Assembly: GCA_021159005.1 (NCBI GenBank)
Contig: JAGGSN010000085.1
Span: 1 to 44,529 of the forward strand
Length of the DNA stretch: 44,529 nucleotides
Source of the DNA: Candidatus Zixiibacteriota bacterium
GTDB taxonomy: Bacteria; Zixibacteria; MSB-5A5; UBA10806; 4484-95
Direction: 5' to 3'
The notes under the pieces were generated by a model. The model was not told the origin of the DNA and ran no database searches. It saw nothing but the letters and a program-made list of their open reading frames with translations. Within the stretch, counting starts at the first letter, position 1; each line of letters starts with the position of its first letter. Positions 7,962 to 15,480 of this stretch are shown one piece after another. The translations under genes and the position numbers were made by a program.

Positions 7962-9038
7962 CTATTCCTTTTTCTGCTTATCCTGCTTTTTGAGAATCTC
8001 AGATAATAATTCCCGTTTTGCCTCTAATCGGATAATCTGAGATTGAAGATGCTGTCGCTTGCTTTCATCTTTAATCTGTTCAAGTTGGTTATTGAGTTCC
8101 AAAAGTTCTTTGCCGGTTTTATCATAAGATTCGCGAATATTTTCAATTTTTGCTGCCTGTTCAGCTTTATCGAAAACGATACTTTCCGGTGGCTTGGCGC
8201 TGATAGTTTTATCAACTTTACCGCTGACTGCGCTTCTTTTCGGAACATACTGCTTTGTATCGGGATAAGTCCGCGTATTCATCAAAGTCGGGGAGGCTAT
8301 TTCGATATTAGCCTCGTTAAATATATCTAAAATCATCTCGTTAAGGCGCGACCGGGCAGATATAACCTGCTTGATATCCTCAAGAAATCCTGCCGCGCGG
8401 TATGTTGCCGAAAAATCACCAAGTTTAAGAATATAAATGAAAGGGTCCCGTAATTCCGCTTTTTGGGCGGCTTTTAAAAGCAGACTTTCTATTTTCGTTC
8501 GGGGGATATCATAGCCAAGCGATACCTGAGCAGTAATAAATGTCCCGGAGGCTCGTACTACTTTCACGGGATTGTTAACAAGGTACAGGTTTGGCAGAGT
8601 CATCAAGTCGCTATCCTCGTTTTGAATTTCAATATGGAAAAGCCCTCGTTCGGATACTCGCCCAAAATATTCGCCCACACGAATATAATCACCAGGTTTA
8701 AAACTTTGAATAATCCGAAGCATAAAGCCAGCCATTGCATTGCCCAGTATAGTCGTTGATGATAAGGCTATGGCGGCGCTGAGAAGGATACCAAGCAGGC
8801 TTAAAAGCTGGCCGCGGGAGCTATCGCTAATCGGCAATGCCATTATAATAACCAGCAAACCGGCAAATACTAATGCCAGCATTATCATCTGGAGATGAAA
8901 GCGGCGCCCGGATGATACCGTATAGCGTCTGTTGAGCACATAGTAAGCGGCAAAAAGAAATATAACTACTCCAGCCATAACAGCGGCATTTGGCAAGAAT
9001 GACAATATATTGTTAATAAAGTTATTCAGCAAATCCAT
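7962..9038 (-). CDS. MscS-family mechanosensitive channel with C-terminal coiled coil
   Basis: 358 residues. Three membrane helices (about 14-34, 46-66, 72-100) precede the MscS-type pore helix (LSSTTILGNAMAGFMLRIIQSF) and the beta domain beginning FKPGDYIRVGEYFGRV, which matches the MscS signature PFxxGDxIxxxxxxGxV. An alpha/beta cytoplasmic domain follows to about 275. The last 70 residues are highly charged and predicted coiled coil (ESYDKTGKELLELNNQLEQI onward), which is not part of the minimal MscS fold. Such channels release solutes on hypo-osmotic shock. It lies 35 bases downstream of the flavoprotein gene and probably shares its transcript. Confidence 0.85.
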   Translation of the reverse strand: MDLLNNFINNILSFLPNAAVMAGVVIFLFAAYYVLNRRYTVSSGRRFHLQMIMLALVFAGLLVIIMALPISDSSRGQLLSLLGILLSAAIALSSTTILGNAMAGFMLRIIQSFKPGDYIRVGEYFGRVSERGLFHIEIQNEDSDLMTLPNLYLVNNPVKVVRASGTFITAQVSLGYDIPRTKIESLLLKAAQKAELRDPFIYILKLGDFSATYRAAGFLEDIKQVISARSRLNEMILDIFNEANIEIASPTLMNTRTYPDTKQYVPKRSAVSGKVDKTISAKPPESIVFDKAEQAAKIENIRESYDKTGKELLELNNQLEQIKDESKRQHLQSQIIRLEAKRELLSEILKKQDKQKKE

Positions 9039-9073
9039 AACAATGATTTCTTAATATAGAAATACTTGATGTG

Positions 9074-10399
9074 TCAAGTTTTTAGATTATCGATAGTTCC
9101 CGAAACACTGCATTTATCGATTGAATGTCCGGCAAGCCAGCCTGTCGAAAACGCCGCCTGCAAATTATAGCCGCCGGTATCGGCATCAATATCGAGCGTC
9201 TCGCCGGCAAAATAAAGACCTTTTACCAAACGTGAAGCCATCGTGCGGGGATCAACTTCTCGAGTGCTCACTCCTCCGGCGGTTATAATCGCCTCAGCAA
9301 GCGGACGATAGCCGGTTATCTCAAGGCGGAAATCTTTCAGCCAGGTTTTCAATCGCTTTCGTTCGGAAGCCGTAATCTGATTGTTAAGTTTGTCCGGAGC
9401 TATGTCCATTAAATTTAAACATACGGGTATCAGCTTGCTGGGAAGCAGTCCCTTAAGAAGCGATTTGAATATTTTCTTTCCATAGGTGTTAATATCACGT
9501 ATAAGGCGGGCTTCCAGCTTATGCTCATCGAGGGCGGGTTTGAGATCGATAGAGACAGCAACCTTGCCGCCGCGGTTTAGCGCATCGACAACCTGTTTGC
9601 TTAATGTCAGGATAATCGGGCCGGAAATGCCAAAATGCGTGAATATCATTTCTCCGAATTCTTCCGCTCGTTTTTTCCTGTCGATAAACACTTTAGCCAT
9701 TACATTTTTAAGCTGTAGTCCTTGAAGTTTTGGAGCTGTATCACCTGCGGTTTCCAGGGGAATCAAGGCTGGTCTTATTGGCACAATAGTATGTCCGACT
9801 GCTTCTGCCAATCGGAAGCCATCTCCTGTCGAACCGGTGCCCGGATATGATGCTCCGCCGGCGGCAATTATCACGGCATCAGCGTTATACTCATGCTTTT
9901 TTAAGCGTTTGCTTCCTTTTGTGCTTGTAGACGTTTTTAACGCCTCAACTCCAATTACCTGATTATTCTCTATCAACAATCGTTGTACAGGCGATTTTGT
10001 TTGCAGAGCTGCGCCGCACTCGATAGCCCATCGCGTTAAGGCATTAACTATATCATTGGCGTCATCGCTAACCGGAAATACTCGTCCGCCTCGTTCGGTT
10101 ACAGTTGGAACGCCAAGTTTTTCAAAAAATTCGATAAGCTCAGGTGCGTAAAATCTCGAGAATGCCTGACGGAGAAAATTACCATTGCGCCCGAAACGAG
10201 CAATGAATTCGGACTGTTTTGCAATATTGGTAAGATTGCATCGCCCTTTGCCGGTTATACTAAGCTTGCAGCCAGGCGAACCTTTCTTTTCCAAAATAAG
10301 CGTTTTAGCTCCGGATAATGCGGACTGTCCGGCGGCCATCAATCCGGCAGCACCGGCTCCGATTACGATTACTCTGTTTTTTATCATAATATGCCGCAC
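9074..10399 (-). CDS. NAD(P)/FAD-dependent oxidoreductase, HI0933/YhiN (BaiN) family
   Basis: 441 residues from a GTG at 10399, or 437 from the ATG at 10387; no strong ribosome site separates them. The N-terminal Rossmann motif VIVIGAGAAGLMAAGQSA binds FAD. GKGRCNLTNI, the central AVIIAAGGASYPGTGSTGDGFRLAE and the C-terminal ITAGGVSTREVDPRTMASR and GETLDIDADTGGYNLQAAFSTG blocks are hallmarks of the HI0933-like flavoprotein family (YhiN, BaiN, 'aminoacetone oxidase'). Members are soluble flavoenzymes whose true substrates are mostly unknown; one is reported to act in bile-acid reduction, which should not be carried over here. It is the first gene of a likely two-gene minus-strand unit with the MscS channel. 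Confidence 0.9.
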   Translation of the reverse strand: MRHIMIKNRVIVIGAGAAGLMAAGQSALSGAKTLILEKKGSPGCKLSITGKGRCNLTNIAKQSEFIARFGRNGNFLRQAFSRFYAPELIEFFEKLGVPTVTERGGRVFPVSDDANDIVNALTRWAIECGAALQTKSPVQRLLIENNQVIGVEALKTSTSTKGSKRLKKHEYNADAVIIAAGGASYPGTGSTGDGFRLAEAVGHTIVPIRPALIPLETAGDTAPKLQGLQLKNVMAKVFIDRKKRAEEFGEMIFTHFGISGPIILTLSKQVVDALNRGGKVAVSIDLKPALDEHKLEARLIRDINTYGKKIFKSLLKGLLPSKLIPVCLNLMDIAPDKLNNQITASERKRLKTWLKDFRLEITGYRPLAEAIITAGGVSTREVDPRTMASRLVKGLYFAGETLDIDADTGGYNLQAAFSTGWLAGHSIDKCSVSGTIDNLKT

Positions 10400-10454
10400 T
10401 TTATGCTATCGGGCGCTCCTACTCAACAGTATTTGTTCAGCGATGATACGGTGT

Positions 10455-10480
10455 CAGGTGCAAAGACCTGTCAGCACCTG
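10455..10480. repeat. Intergenic inverted repeat (hairpin)
   Basis: CAGGTGC (10455-10461) pairs perfectly with GCACCTG (10474-10480). An alternative shorter stem, CAGGT (10455-10459) with ACCTG (10466-10470), shares the left arm, so two exclusive structures are possible. It resembles the hairpin repeats elsewhere in the window in being intergenic and palindromic, but no second copy was found here. Confidence 0.45.
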
Positions 10481-10795
10481 CAATTATTTACATGCAGATG
10501 AATTTGAGGATTTTTTAATGGCAAGTCAACCTTTAAGATATCTATTTAGGAGCGTATAATTATTTCTGCGAAAAGCTATCAGAATTAAATCGCTTTTTTA
10601 AATCGCTTGGCAAATATGCAGATTGCAGCGCCTTATTAAAATAAACCATTTGAAAGCGCTTAAATGAAGCCTATAAAGCCAATGAAGTCCATAATAAAGA
10701 ATTAAAAACATTTTTTATTAATTAATGTTAGTTAACTTTTTAATCTAAAAGACGATACTAATTTTGTAATAACAAAGAAAGGCATCAAACAAAAC

Positions 10796-10824
10796 TTGAC
10801 ACATGTTTAGACTAATAATACAAT
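10796..10824 (+). promoter_or_regulatory. Near-consensus sigma-70 promoter of the pil operon
   Basis: TTGACA (10796-10801), exactly 17 bases, TACAAT (10819-10824). Transcription would start near 10831, 35 bases before the pilM ATG. AAGAGG just before the ATG is the ribosome site. Eleven of twelve consensus bases match, so strong, growth-linked expression is likely. Confidence 0.8.
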
Positions 10825-10865
10825 TAGAAAAGTTGAAAACTAAGTGTAAATATTAAGAGGCAAAT

Positions 10866-11915
10866 ATGGCCTTCGGTAAAAAATCAAAACTAGCTGCAGG
10901 ATTGGATGTAGGCACTAATTCAATTAAGCTGATAAAGCTTAGGAAAAAAGGCGATAGTTACATACTCAAGGCGCTGGCAATCAAAGAGCTTCCTTTGGGT
11001 GTTATATCCGATGAAGAAATTAAGGATCGGGATGCTGTAATATTCGATATCCAGAGTTTGGTAGACCAAACAGATCCCAAATTAAAAGAGATTGTTTTAT
11101 CAATTTCGGGACATGGAGTAATCACCGATAAAATAGTGATTGACAGAAAATCCGGAGCAGAGGCAGAACAGGCGATATTATTTGAGGCGGAACAGCGGTC
11201 TCCTTTTGATGTTGAGGATGTTACCTTAGATTATCATATAATCTCAGAGGATGTCGAAACTAACAAGATGGAGGTATTGCTTGTTGCGGCGAGAAATGAA
11301 TTCTTAAAAAGTTATCTTGATATGATAATCGACGCCGGTTTGAAACCTGTTATAGTAGATACGGATGCTTTTGCTATTTTAAATGCCTATAAAATCAATT
11401 ACGATATCGACCCCTCGCGAGTTACCGCATTAATCGATATGGGGTTTGATGTAACCAATATGATTTTTCTTAAAGATGGGCTGTATCATTCTACTCGCGA
11501 TGTCTCAAATGGCGTTAGAATCATTTTTGATGCCATATCGAAAGAGTTTCGCCTTAACCAAGAGTTAACCGCAAAGGCGATTCGCGGAGAGATGGACGGT
11601 TCAATCGATCAGGATATGTTTAAGGCCACAATAGTTACCGCATCTGAGGAGCTTGTGGCCGGACTTGAAGTAGCTATATCATATTTTAAAAACTCATCGG
11701 GGGCTGAACAGGTAGATTGGATTGTGCTTTCCGGAGGCGGCGCTTTGATTCCGTTTTTGCCGGAAATGCTTCAGGCAAAATTGTCAACCCCGATTGAAAT
11801 TTGCAATCCATTGCGAAATATCGAATATGACCCGGATATGTTTATTGAATTCCAACCGGAAAAAGTGGCTCCGCTTCTGGCGGTACCGGTAGGGTTAGCG
11901 GCAAGGAATATTTAA
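10866..11915 (+). CDS. pilM: Type IV pilus assembly protein PilM (actin-like ATPase)
   Basis: 349 residues, the usual PilM length. The actin-like fold is shown by the phosphate-1 motif GLDVGTNSIKLIKL (residues 12-25), phosphate-2 ALIDMGFDVTNM (about 188) and the adenosine motif VLSGGGALIP (about 288). The EAEQRSPFDVEDVTLDYHII segment is typical of PilM. In known systems PilM is cytoplasmic, binds the N-terminal peptide of PilN and links the PilNOP inner-membrane ring to the pilus motor. It is first in the operon, and its stop codon directly abuts the pilN start. Confidence 0.93.
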   Translation: MAFGKKSKLAAGLDVGTNSIKLIKLRKKGDSYILKALAIKELPLGVISDEEIKDRDAVIFDIQSLVDQTDPKLKEIVLSISGHGVITDKIVIDRKSGAEAEQAILFEAEQRSPFDVEDVTLDYHIISEDVETNKMEVLLVAARNEFLKSYLDMIIDAGLKPVIVDTDAFAILNAYKINYDIDPSRVTALIDMGFDVTNMIFLKDGLYHSTRDVSNGVRIIFDAISKEFRLNQELTAKAIRGEMDGSIDQDMFKATIVTASEELVAGLEVAISYFKNSSGAEQVDWIVLSGGGALIPFLPEMLQAKLSTPIEICNPLRNIEYDPDMFIEFQPEKVAPLLAVPVGLAARNI

Positions 11916-12560
11916 ATGATAGAAATTAATCTTTTACCAAAAATATACCAAAAGAAAAAATTTGGTATAAAACTGGATAAAAACACCCTATACGTAATAG
12001 GCGGCGGCATTGGGGTGCTTGTTTTATTATTCGCCTATTCATTAATATTCCAGATAATGCCGGCAAATAGCCTTAGTGAGAAAATCAAAACCGCTCGCAT
12101 TGAAGCGGCTCAATATGATTCGGAAATCGCTTTGATTAAGGAATTAAAAAGCAAAAAGAACCTGATTCTATCCAGGATTAGCACAATCGAAGTGCTTGAT
12201 CGCGACCGAGATGCTTGGATAAATGTAATTTCTGATCTTGGTTCTCGGGTGCCAAACTATTTATGGTTAACGGGTTTCGAGCAAGCTTCAGGTGGAACTC
12301 AAGAAGGAGAACCTGCAAAAACTACTATTAACGGCAGGTCATTTTCGATAAACAGCCTGGCAACATTCCTTATCAAACTGAAAAAATCTCCTTATCTAAA
12401 GAATATTGAAATTTCTACGATTGCATTAGAAGAGGAGATGGATGTTGAATCATATACTTTTACTATTAATTGCGATCTTATGTTAACTGGTTTTGAGGAT
12501 ATGATAGATTCAGAAAAAACCTTAATTGCAGGAAAGCAGGCGGCTGGTTCTGAATTTTAA
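11916..12560 (+). CDS. pilN: Type IV pilus assembly protein PilN
   Basis: 214 residues. The N-terminal cytoplasmic peptide MIEINLLPKIYQKKKFG contains the INLLP motif that binds PilM. One membrane helix lies near 25-48, then a coiled coil and a periplasmic ferredoxin-like domain (SRVPNYLWLTGFEQAS onward). It forms a heterodimer with PilO in the alignment complex. Its ATG immediately follows the pilM stop with no gap, so translation is coupled. Confidence 0.92.
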   Translation: MIEINLLPKIYQKKKFGIKLDKNTLYVIGGGIGVLVLLFAYSLIFQIMPANSLSEKIKTARIEAAQYDSEIALIKELKSKKNLILSRISTIEVLDRDRDAWINVISDLGSRVPNYLWLTGFEQASGGTQEGEPAKTTINGRSFSINSLATFLIKLKKSPYLKNIEISTIALEEEMDVESYTFTINCDLMLTGFEDMIDSEKTLIAGKQAAGSEF

Positions 12561-12604
12561 GCGATACCCATGCAGGCGTCTTTGTGAACCTGCAGGAGGA
12601 ATAT

Positions 12605-13198
12605 ATGGATTTAAGAGACCCTAAAAATCAAATTCTATCTGTAATAGTTGCTGGCTTTATTATTCTATTCTATATCTGGTATTCACAATTCTATTCAGCT
12701 TATGAAATTGAATTGAACGAAAAGAAAGCCCAAAATCAACAATTAGAGCAGCAATTATTTTCTGTTAGACAGCAAGCTAAAAGCCTGGATGCATTACAAG
12801 AGGAATATAATGAACTACTGAACCGATATGAGAAAGTTAAGCTATGGCTGCCAGAGGTAAAAGAAGATGAGGCTTTCCTGGCTCAGATGCATATAGCCGC
12901 CCAACTCGCAAACTCAACTATTATAAGCGTTACGCCGCAGGTAACGGTATCTCATGATTATTATAGCGCTAATTCTTATCTGGTTGAGGTTGAATCAACA
13001 TATCATAATCTCGGTAGTTTTTATGCTAAGATTGTTAATTTCCCGTTTATAGTAACTATTTCTGATGTGAAATTGAAGAGTATTGAAGAGGGAAAAGGTT
13101 TGGATATCGGTAATACGCTAAAACAAAATGACCATACCGTTTCATCAACATTTAAGCTCACATCATACAACTCCAATCAAGGAGGTCAAACGCAATGA
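12605..13198 (+). CDS. pilO: Type IV pilus assembly protein PilO
   Basis: 197 residues from ATG 12605 (MDLRDPKNQILSVIVAGFII). An upstream GTG at 12584 is in frame, but the strong ribosome site CAGGAGG at 12593-12599 sits inside that extension and points to 12605. A membrane helix (about 9-28) is followed by a coiled coil (EKKAQNQQLEQQLFSVRQQA) and a periplasmic domain with the PilO-type LVEVESTYHNLGSFYAKI segment. It pairs with PilN. The stop overlaps the next gene by 4 bases (ATGA). Confidence 0.9.
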   Translation: MDLRDPKNQILSVIVAGFIILFYIWYSQFYSAYEIELNEKKAQNQQLEQQLFSVRQQAKSLDALQEEYNELLNRYEKVKLWLPEVKEDEAFLAQMHIAAQLANSTIISVTPQVTVSHDYYSANSYLVEVESTYHNLGSFYAKIVNFPFIVTISDVKLKSIEEGKGLDIGNTLKQNDHTVSSTFKLTSYNSNQGGQTQ

Positions 13199-14058
13199 GA
13201 ATATTTATGTGTTTAATCATTGTGTTTATGATATTTTCTACCAGTCAGGCGGAAATATATTTGAAGGATATAAATGTTTCTAAGCATGGTGATTCTGTTT
13301 GTGTAGAAATCACAACCTCGAAGCCATGTCTTTATGAACATTTTATGATTAAAAAAGCGCCTGAAAAAATTGTGGTAGATATCCAGGATGTTGTTAATAA
13401 TTGGCCGCGTAAAAGCTTTGGGAAACTGCCTTTTAAGTCTATCGAAAAAATAAGAACCAGTCAGTTTCAAATAACTCCCAATTTAATAACGCGGGTTGTG
13501 CTTGATGTTAATAGACCGATAGGATACAAAGTCGAACAACTGCCGCTGGGTCTCAAAATAACAATACCAGTGATTACAGGTGAACAAGCATTTATACCCT
13601 GGAGTGCCAATAAGCAATTACCGGCAATTGCTCAGGCAGTTAAAAAAACTCCGAGCAATAAAACTGCAGCCAAACCGGCAAAAGCAAAAAAGAAAACATC
13701 ACAAAAAAGGAAATCCGGAATAAAAATTGAGTCATTCCCTAAACGGAAGCTTGTTAAATATAAAGTTGGCAGTCATCGCGACCCATTTAAACCTTTAGTT
13801 GGAAACCGCGGAAGTTTAATCGCTGGCGATATGCCAGCTATTGAAAACTTATCATTAGTTGGAGTTTTCGATGAAGAGGCAGGGGAAAAAGCTTTATTTG
13901 AAGATACTGAAGGTAATGGCTTTCTTTTCAAGCCCGGCGATAGAGTTCAGAATGGTTATTTAGTTTCCGTACGAAAGAATAAGGCTATTTTCCAGGTAAC
14001 GGAATATGGATGGACCAGAACCGTAGCCCTTAAACTGCAAATGACTGAGATAAAATAG
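13195..14058 (+). CDS. pilP: AMIN domain / PilP-like fusion protein
   Basis: 287 residues. A signal peptide (MRIFMCLIIVFMIFSTSQA) is followed by an AMIN domain, about 20-130 (IYLKDINVSKHGDSVCVEI, then KIVVDIQDVV and TRVVLDV), a Lys/Ala-rich linker (about 145-180) and a PilP-like domain with the family motif SHRDPFKPLVG and LSLVGVFDEEAGEKALFED. PilP is normally a lipoprotein tying the PilNO ring to the secretin PilQ. No lipobox is evident here. AMIN domains usually sit on PilQ and bind peptidoglycan; here the domain has moved to the PilP partner. Gene order (after pilO, before the secretin) supports the name. Confidence 0.82.
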   Translation: MRIFMCLIIVFMIFSTSQAEIYLKDINVSKHGDSVCVEITTSKPCLYEHFMIKKAPEKIVVDIQDVVNNWPRKSFGKLPFKSIEKIRTSQFQITPNLITRVVLDVNRPIGYKVEQLPLGLKITIPVITGEQAFIPWSANKQLPAIAQAVKKTPSNKTAAKPAKAKKKTSQKRKSGIKIESFPKRKLVKYKVGSHRDPFKPLVGNRGSLIAGDMPAIENLSLVGVFDEEAGEKALFEDTEGNGFLFKPGDRVQNGYLVSVRKNKAIFQVTEYGWTRTVALKLQMTEIK

Positions 14059-14069
14059 GAGATTATGTT

Positions 14070-15401
14070 ATGAAAAATATCAGGGTTGTAGCGGCAATTT
14101 TATCAGCAGTTTTAGGGATGGGTTTATTCCTGTCCGGAGGCGGTATCCTTCTAAGCCAAGAACCGGACTCGACAGACGCGCTTATTGCTGAAAAACCGCA
14201 AATAATTAAAACGATATCTTTGACTAATGCGGACATTAGGTCAGTTATGATGTATTTATCGTCATTTTCTGATGCCAACATCGTGGTTGCCCCTCAAATT
14301 GAAGCCGAAATCACGGTAAAATTAAAAAATGTAACTTGGAGACAAGCTCTTGATATTCTCTTGGACACATATGGTCTTGTCGGAGTCGAATCGGATAATT
14401 ATATCAGAGTTGTTAAAGCTGATGACTATTATGCTGAAAAGAGGGCTTTGGAACAATATAACGCCGAACAGGCAACCTTGAAAAACCTTCGGACGCGAAT
14501 CATAAAAATCAAATATAATGTCGCCGAAGAGATTACCAAGGCTGTTGTTGGCTTGCTGTCCAAAAGAGGTTCTGTTGCTACTGATGAGAGAACCAATTCG
14601 CTGGTGCTCCGCGACCTTCCCGACAACCTCGACAGGATGGAGGAATTGGTTACAGTCCTGGATAAGGAAACAAAACAGGTAAAAATATCAGCCCAACTGC
14701 TGGAAATTGAAAGCAGAACTCTTAGAGAAATGGGTTTTGATTTCCAGGCTTTGGATGGCACCGGTATTACCTGGTATGATCCGTATTCTACGGCAGATCC
14801 TCCTGAAGTGCTTGATTACTGGCCGCACGGCAATGATCAGATAAATACATCCCAGAATATGGCCACTGATGCAATCGGTGATTTTATATATGCCACCAAA
14901 GAAGGCGACTGGGGACTTAAGGCTATGCTAAAAATAGCCGAGTCATCCAATAAAGTCAAAGTCATTGCCCATCCCGAGATAACTACTGTCGATAATGTTG
15001 AGGCTTTCATTCAGATGGGACAGAAAATTCCTATCAAACAATTTGATCCCTCAGGCAATACGATTATTACTTTTTATGATGTTGGTGTCCAGCTAAAAGT
15101 AACTCCGCATATCACCTCCGAAAACCGGATTTTATTGAAACTGAAACCAGAACGCAGCTCATACCAGTTCGACCCGAATGGCGTTATTATCAATACTCAG
15201 AATGCCGAAACTAATGTTGTTGTTGATAATGGCCAAACAACGGTTATCGCCGGATTAACCAAACAGGAAAATTTGAAGCTTCGAGCTGGCATTCCAATCT
15301 TGAAAGATATTCCGCTTTTGGGCTATTTATTTAGTTATGATAAAAAAGAAATACAGAGTCAGGATCTGGTAATTTTCGTAACGCCCACTATTATCGATTG
15401 A
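14070..15401 (+). CDS. pilQ: Short PilQ-like secretin
   Basis: 443 residues, shorter than most PilQ proteins (about 600-900). A signal peptide is followed by an STN/N0 domain (about 48-115, NADIRSVMMYLSSFSDANIVVA), an N1/KH-like domain (about 130-205, IIKIKYNVAEEITKAVVGLL, TDERTNSLVLRD) and the secretin barrel (about 210-443) with PEITTVDNVEAFIQMGQKIP, VQLKVTPHIT and the closing GIPILKDIPLLGYLF plus LVIFVTPTII signature. It would form the outer-membrane pore of the pilus. N-terminal AMIN domains are absent, which fits the AMIN domain on the preceding gene. It ends the pil operon. Confidence 0.9.
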   Translation: MKNIRVVAAILSAVLGMGLFLSGGGILLSQEPDSTDALIAEKPQIIKTISLTNADIRSVMMYLSSFSDANIVVAPQIEAEITVKLKNVTWRQALDILLDTYGLVGVESDNYIRVVKADDYYAEKRALEQYNAEQATLKNLRTRIIKIKYNVAEEITKAVVGLLSKRGSVATDERTNSLVLRDLPDNLDRMEELVTVLDKETKQVKISAQLLEIESRTLREMGFDFQALDGTGITWYDPYSTADPPEVLDYWPHGNDQINTSQNMATDAIGDFIYATKEGDWGLKAMLKIAESSNKVKVIAHPEITTVDNVEAFIQMGQKIPIKQFDPSGNTIITFYDVGVQLKVTPHITSENRILLKLKPERSSYQFDPNGVIINTQNAETNVVVDNGQTTVIAGLTKQENLKLRAGIPILKDIPLLGYLFSYDKKEIQSQDLVIFVTPTIID

Positions 15402-15427
15402 ATAATATCTGAATATTAGAATACGTT

Positions 15428-15462
15428 AAGTCGTCGGGTCGATGTATCCGACGACTTTTTTT
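15428..15462 (+). terminator. Intrinsic terminator of the pil operon
   Basis: AAGTCGTCGG (15428-15437) pairs perfectly with CCGACGACTT (15448-15457), followed by a run of seven T (15456-15462). It lies 26 bases after the pilQ stop and before the convergent OPT transporter gene. The T run is on the plus-strand side only. Confidence 0.92.
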
Positions 15463-15480
15463 GTCCCGGATATCAATATC

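Larger units (their letters stand above)
10400..10865. other. 466-base divergent intergenic region
   Basis: Separates the minus-strand flavoprotein gene from pilM. No convincing gene is present. It holds a hairpin at 10455-10480, an AT-rich stretch (about 10680-10790) and the strong pilM promoter near its right end. No clear promoter for the minus-strand gene was found. Confidence 0.6.

Noticed and set aside
9061-9090. String AAAACTTGACACAT shared by the minus strand before mscS and the pilM promoter
   Set aside because: Before mscS no -10 box fits at 16-18 bases, and it overlaps the end of the flavoprotein gene; the match is probably chance around a -35 consensus.
10185-10559. 124-residue plus-strand ORF running out of the flavoprotein gene
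   Set aside because: Its first two thirds are antisense to a conserved flavoprotein sequence and it has no family resemblance.
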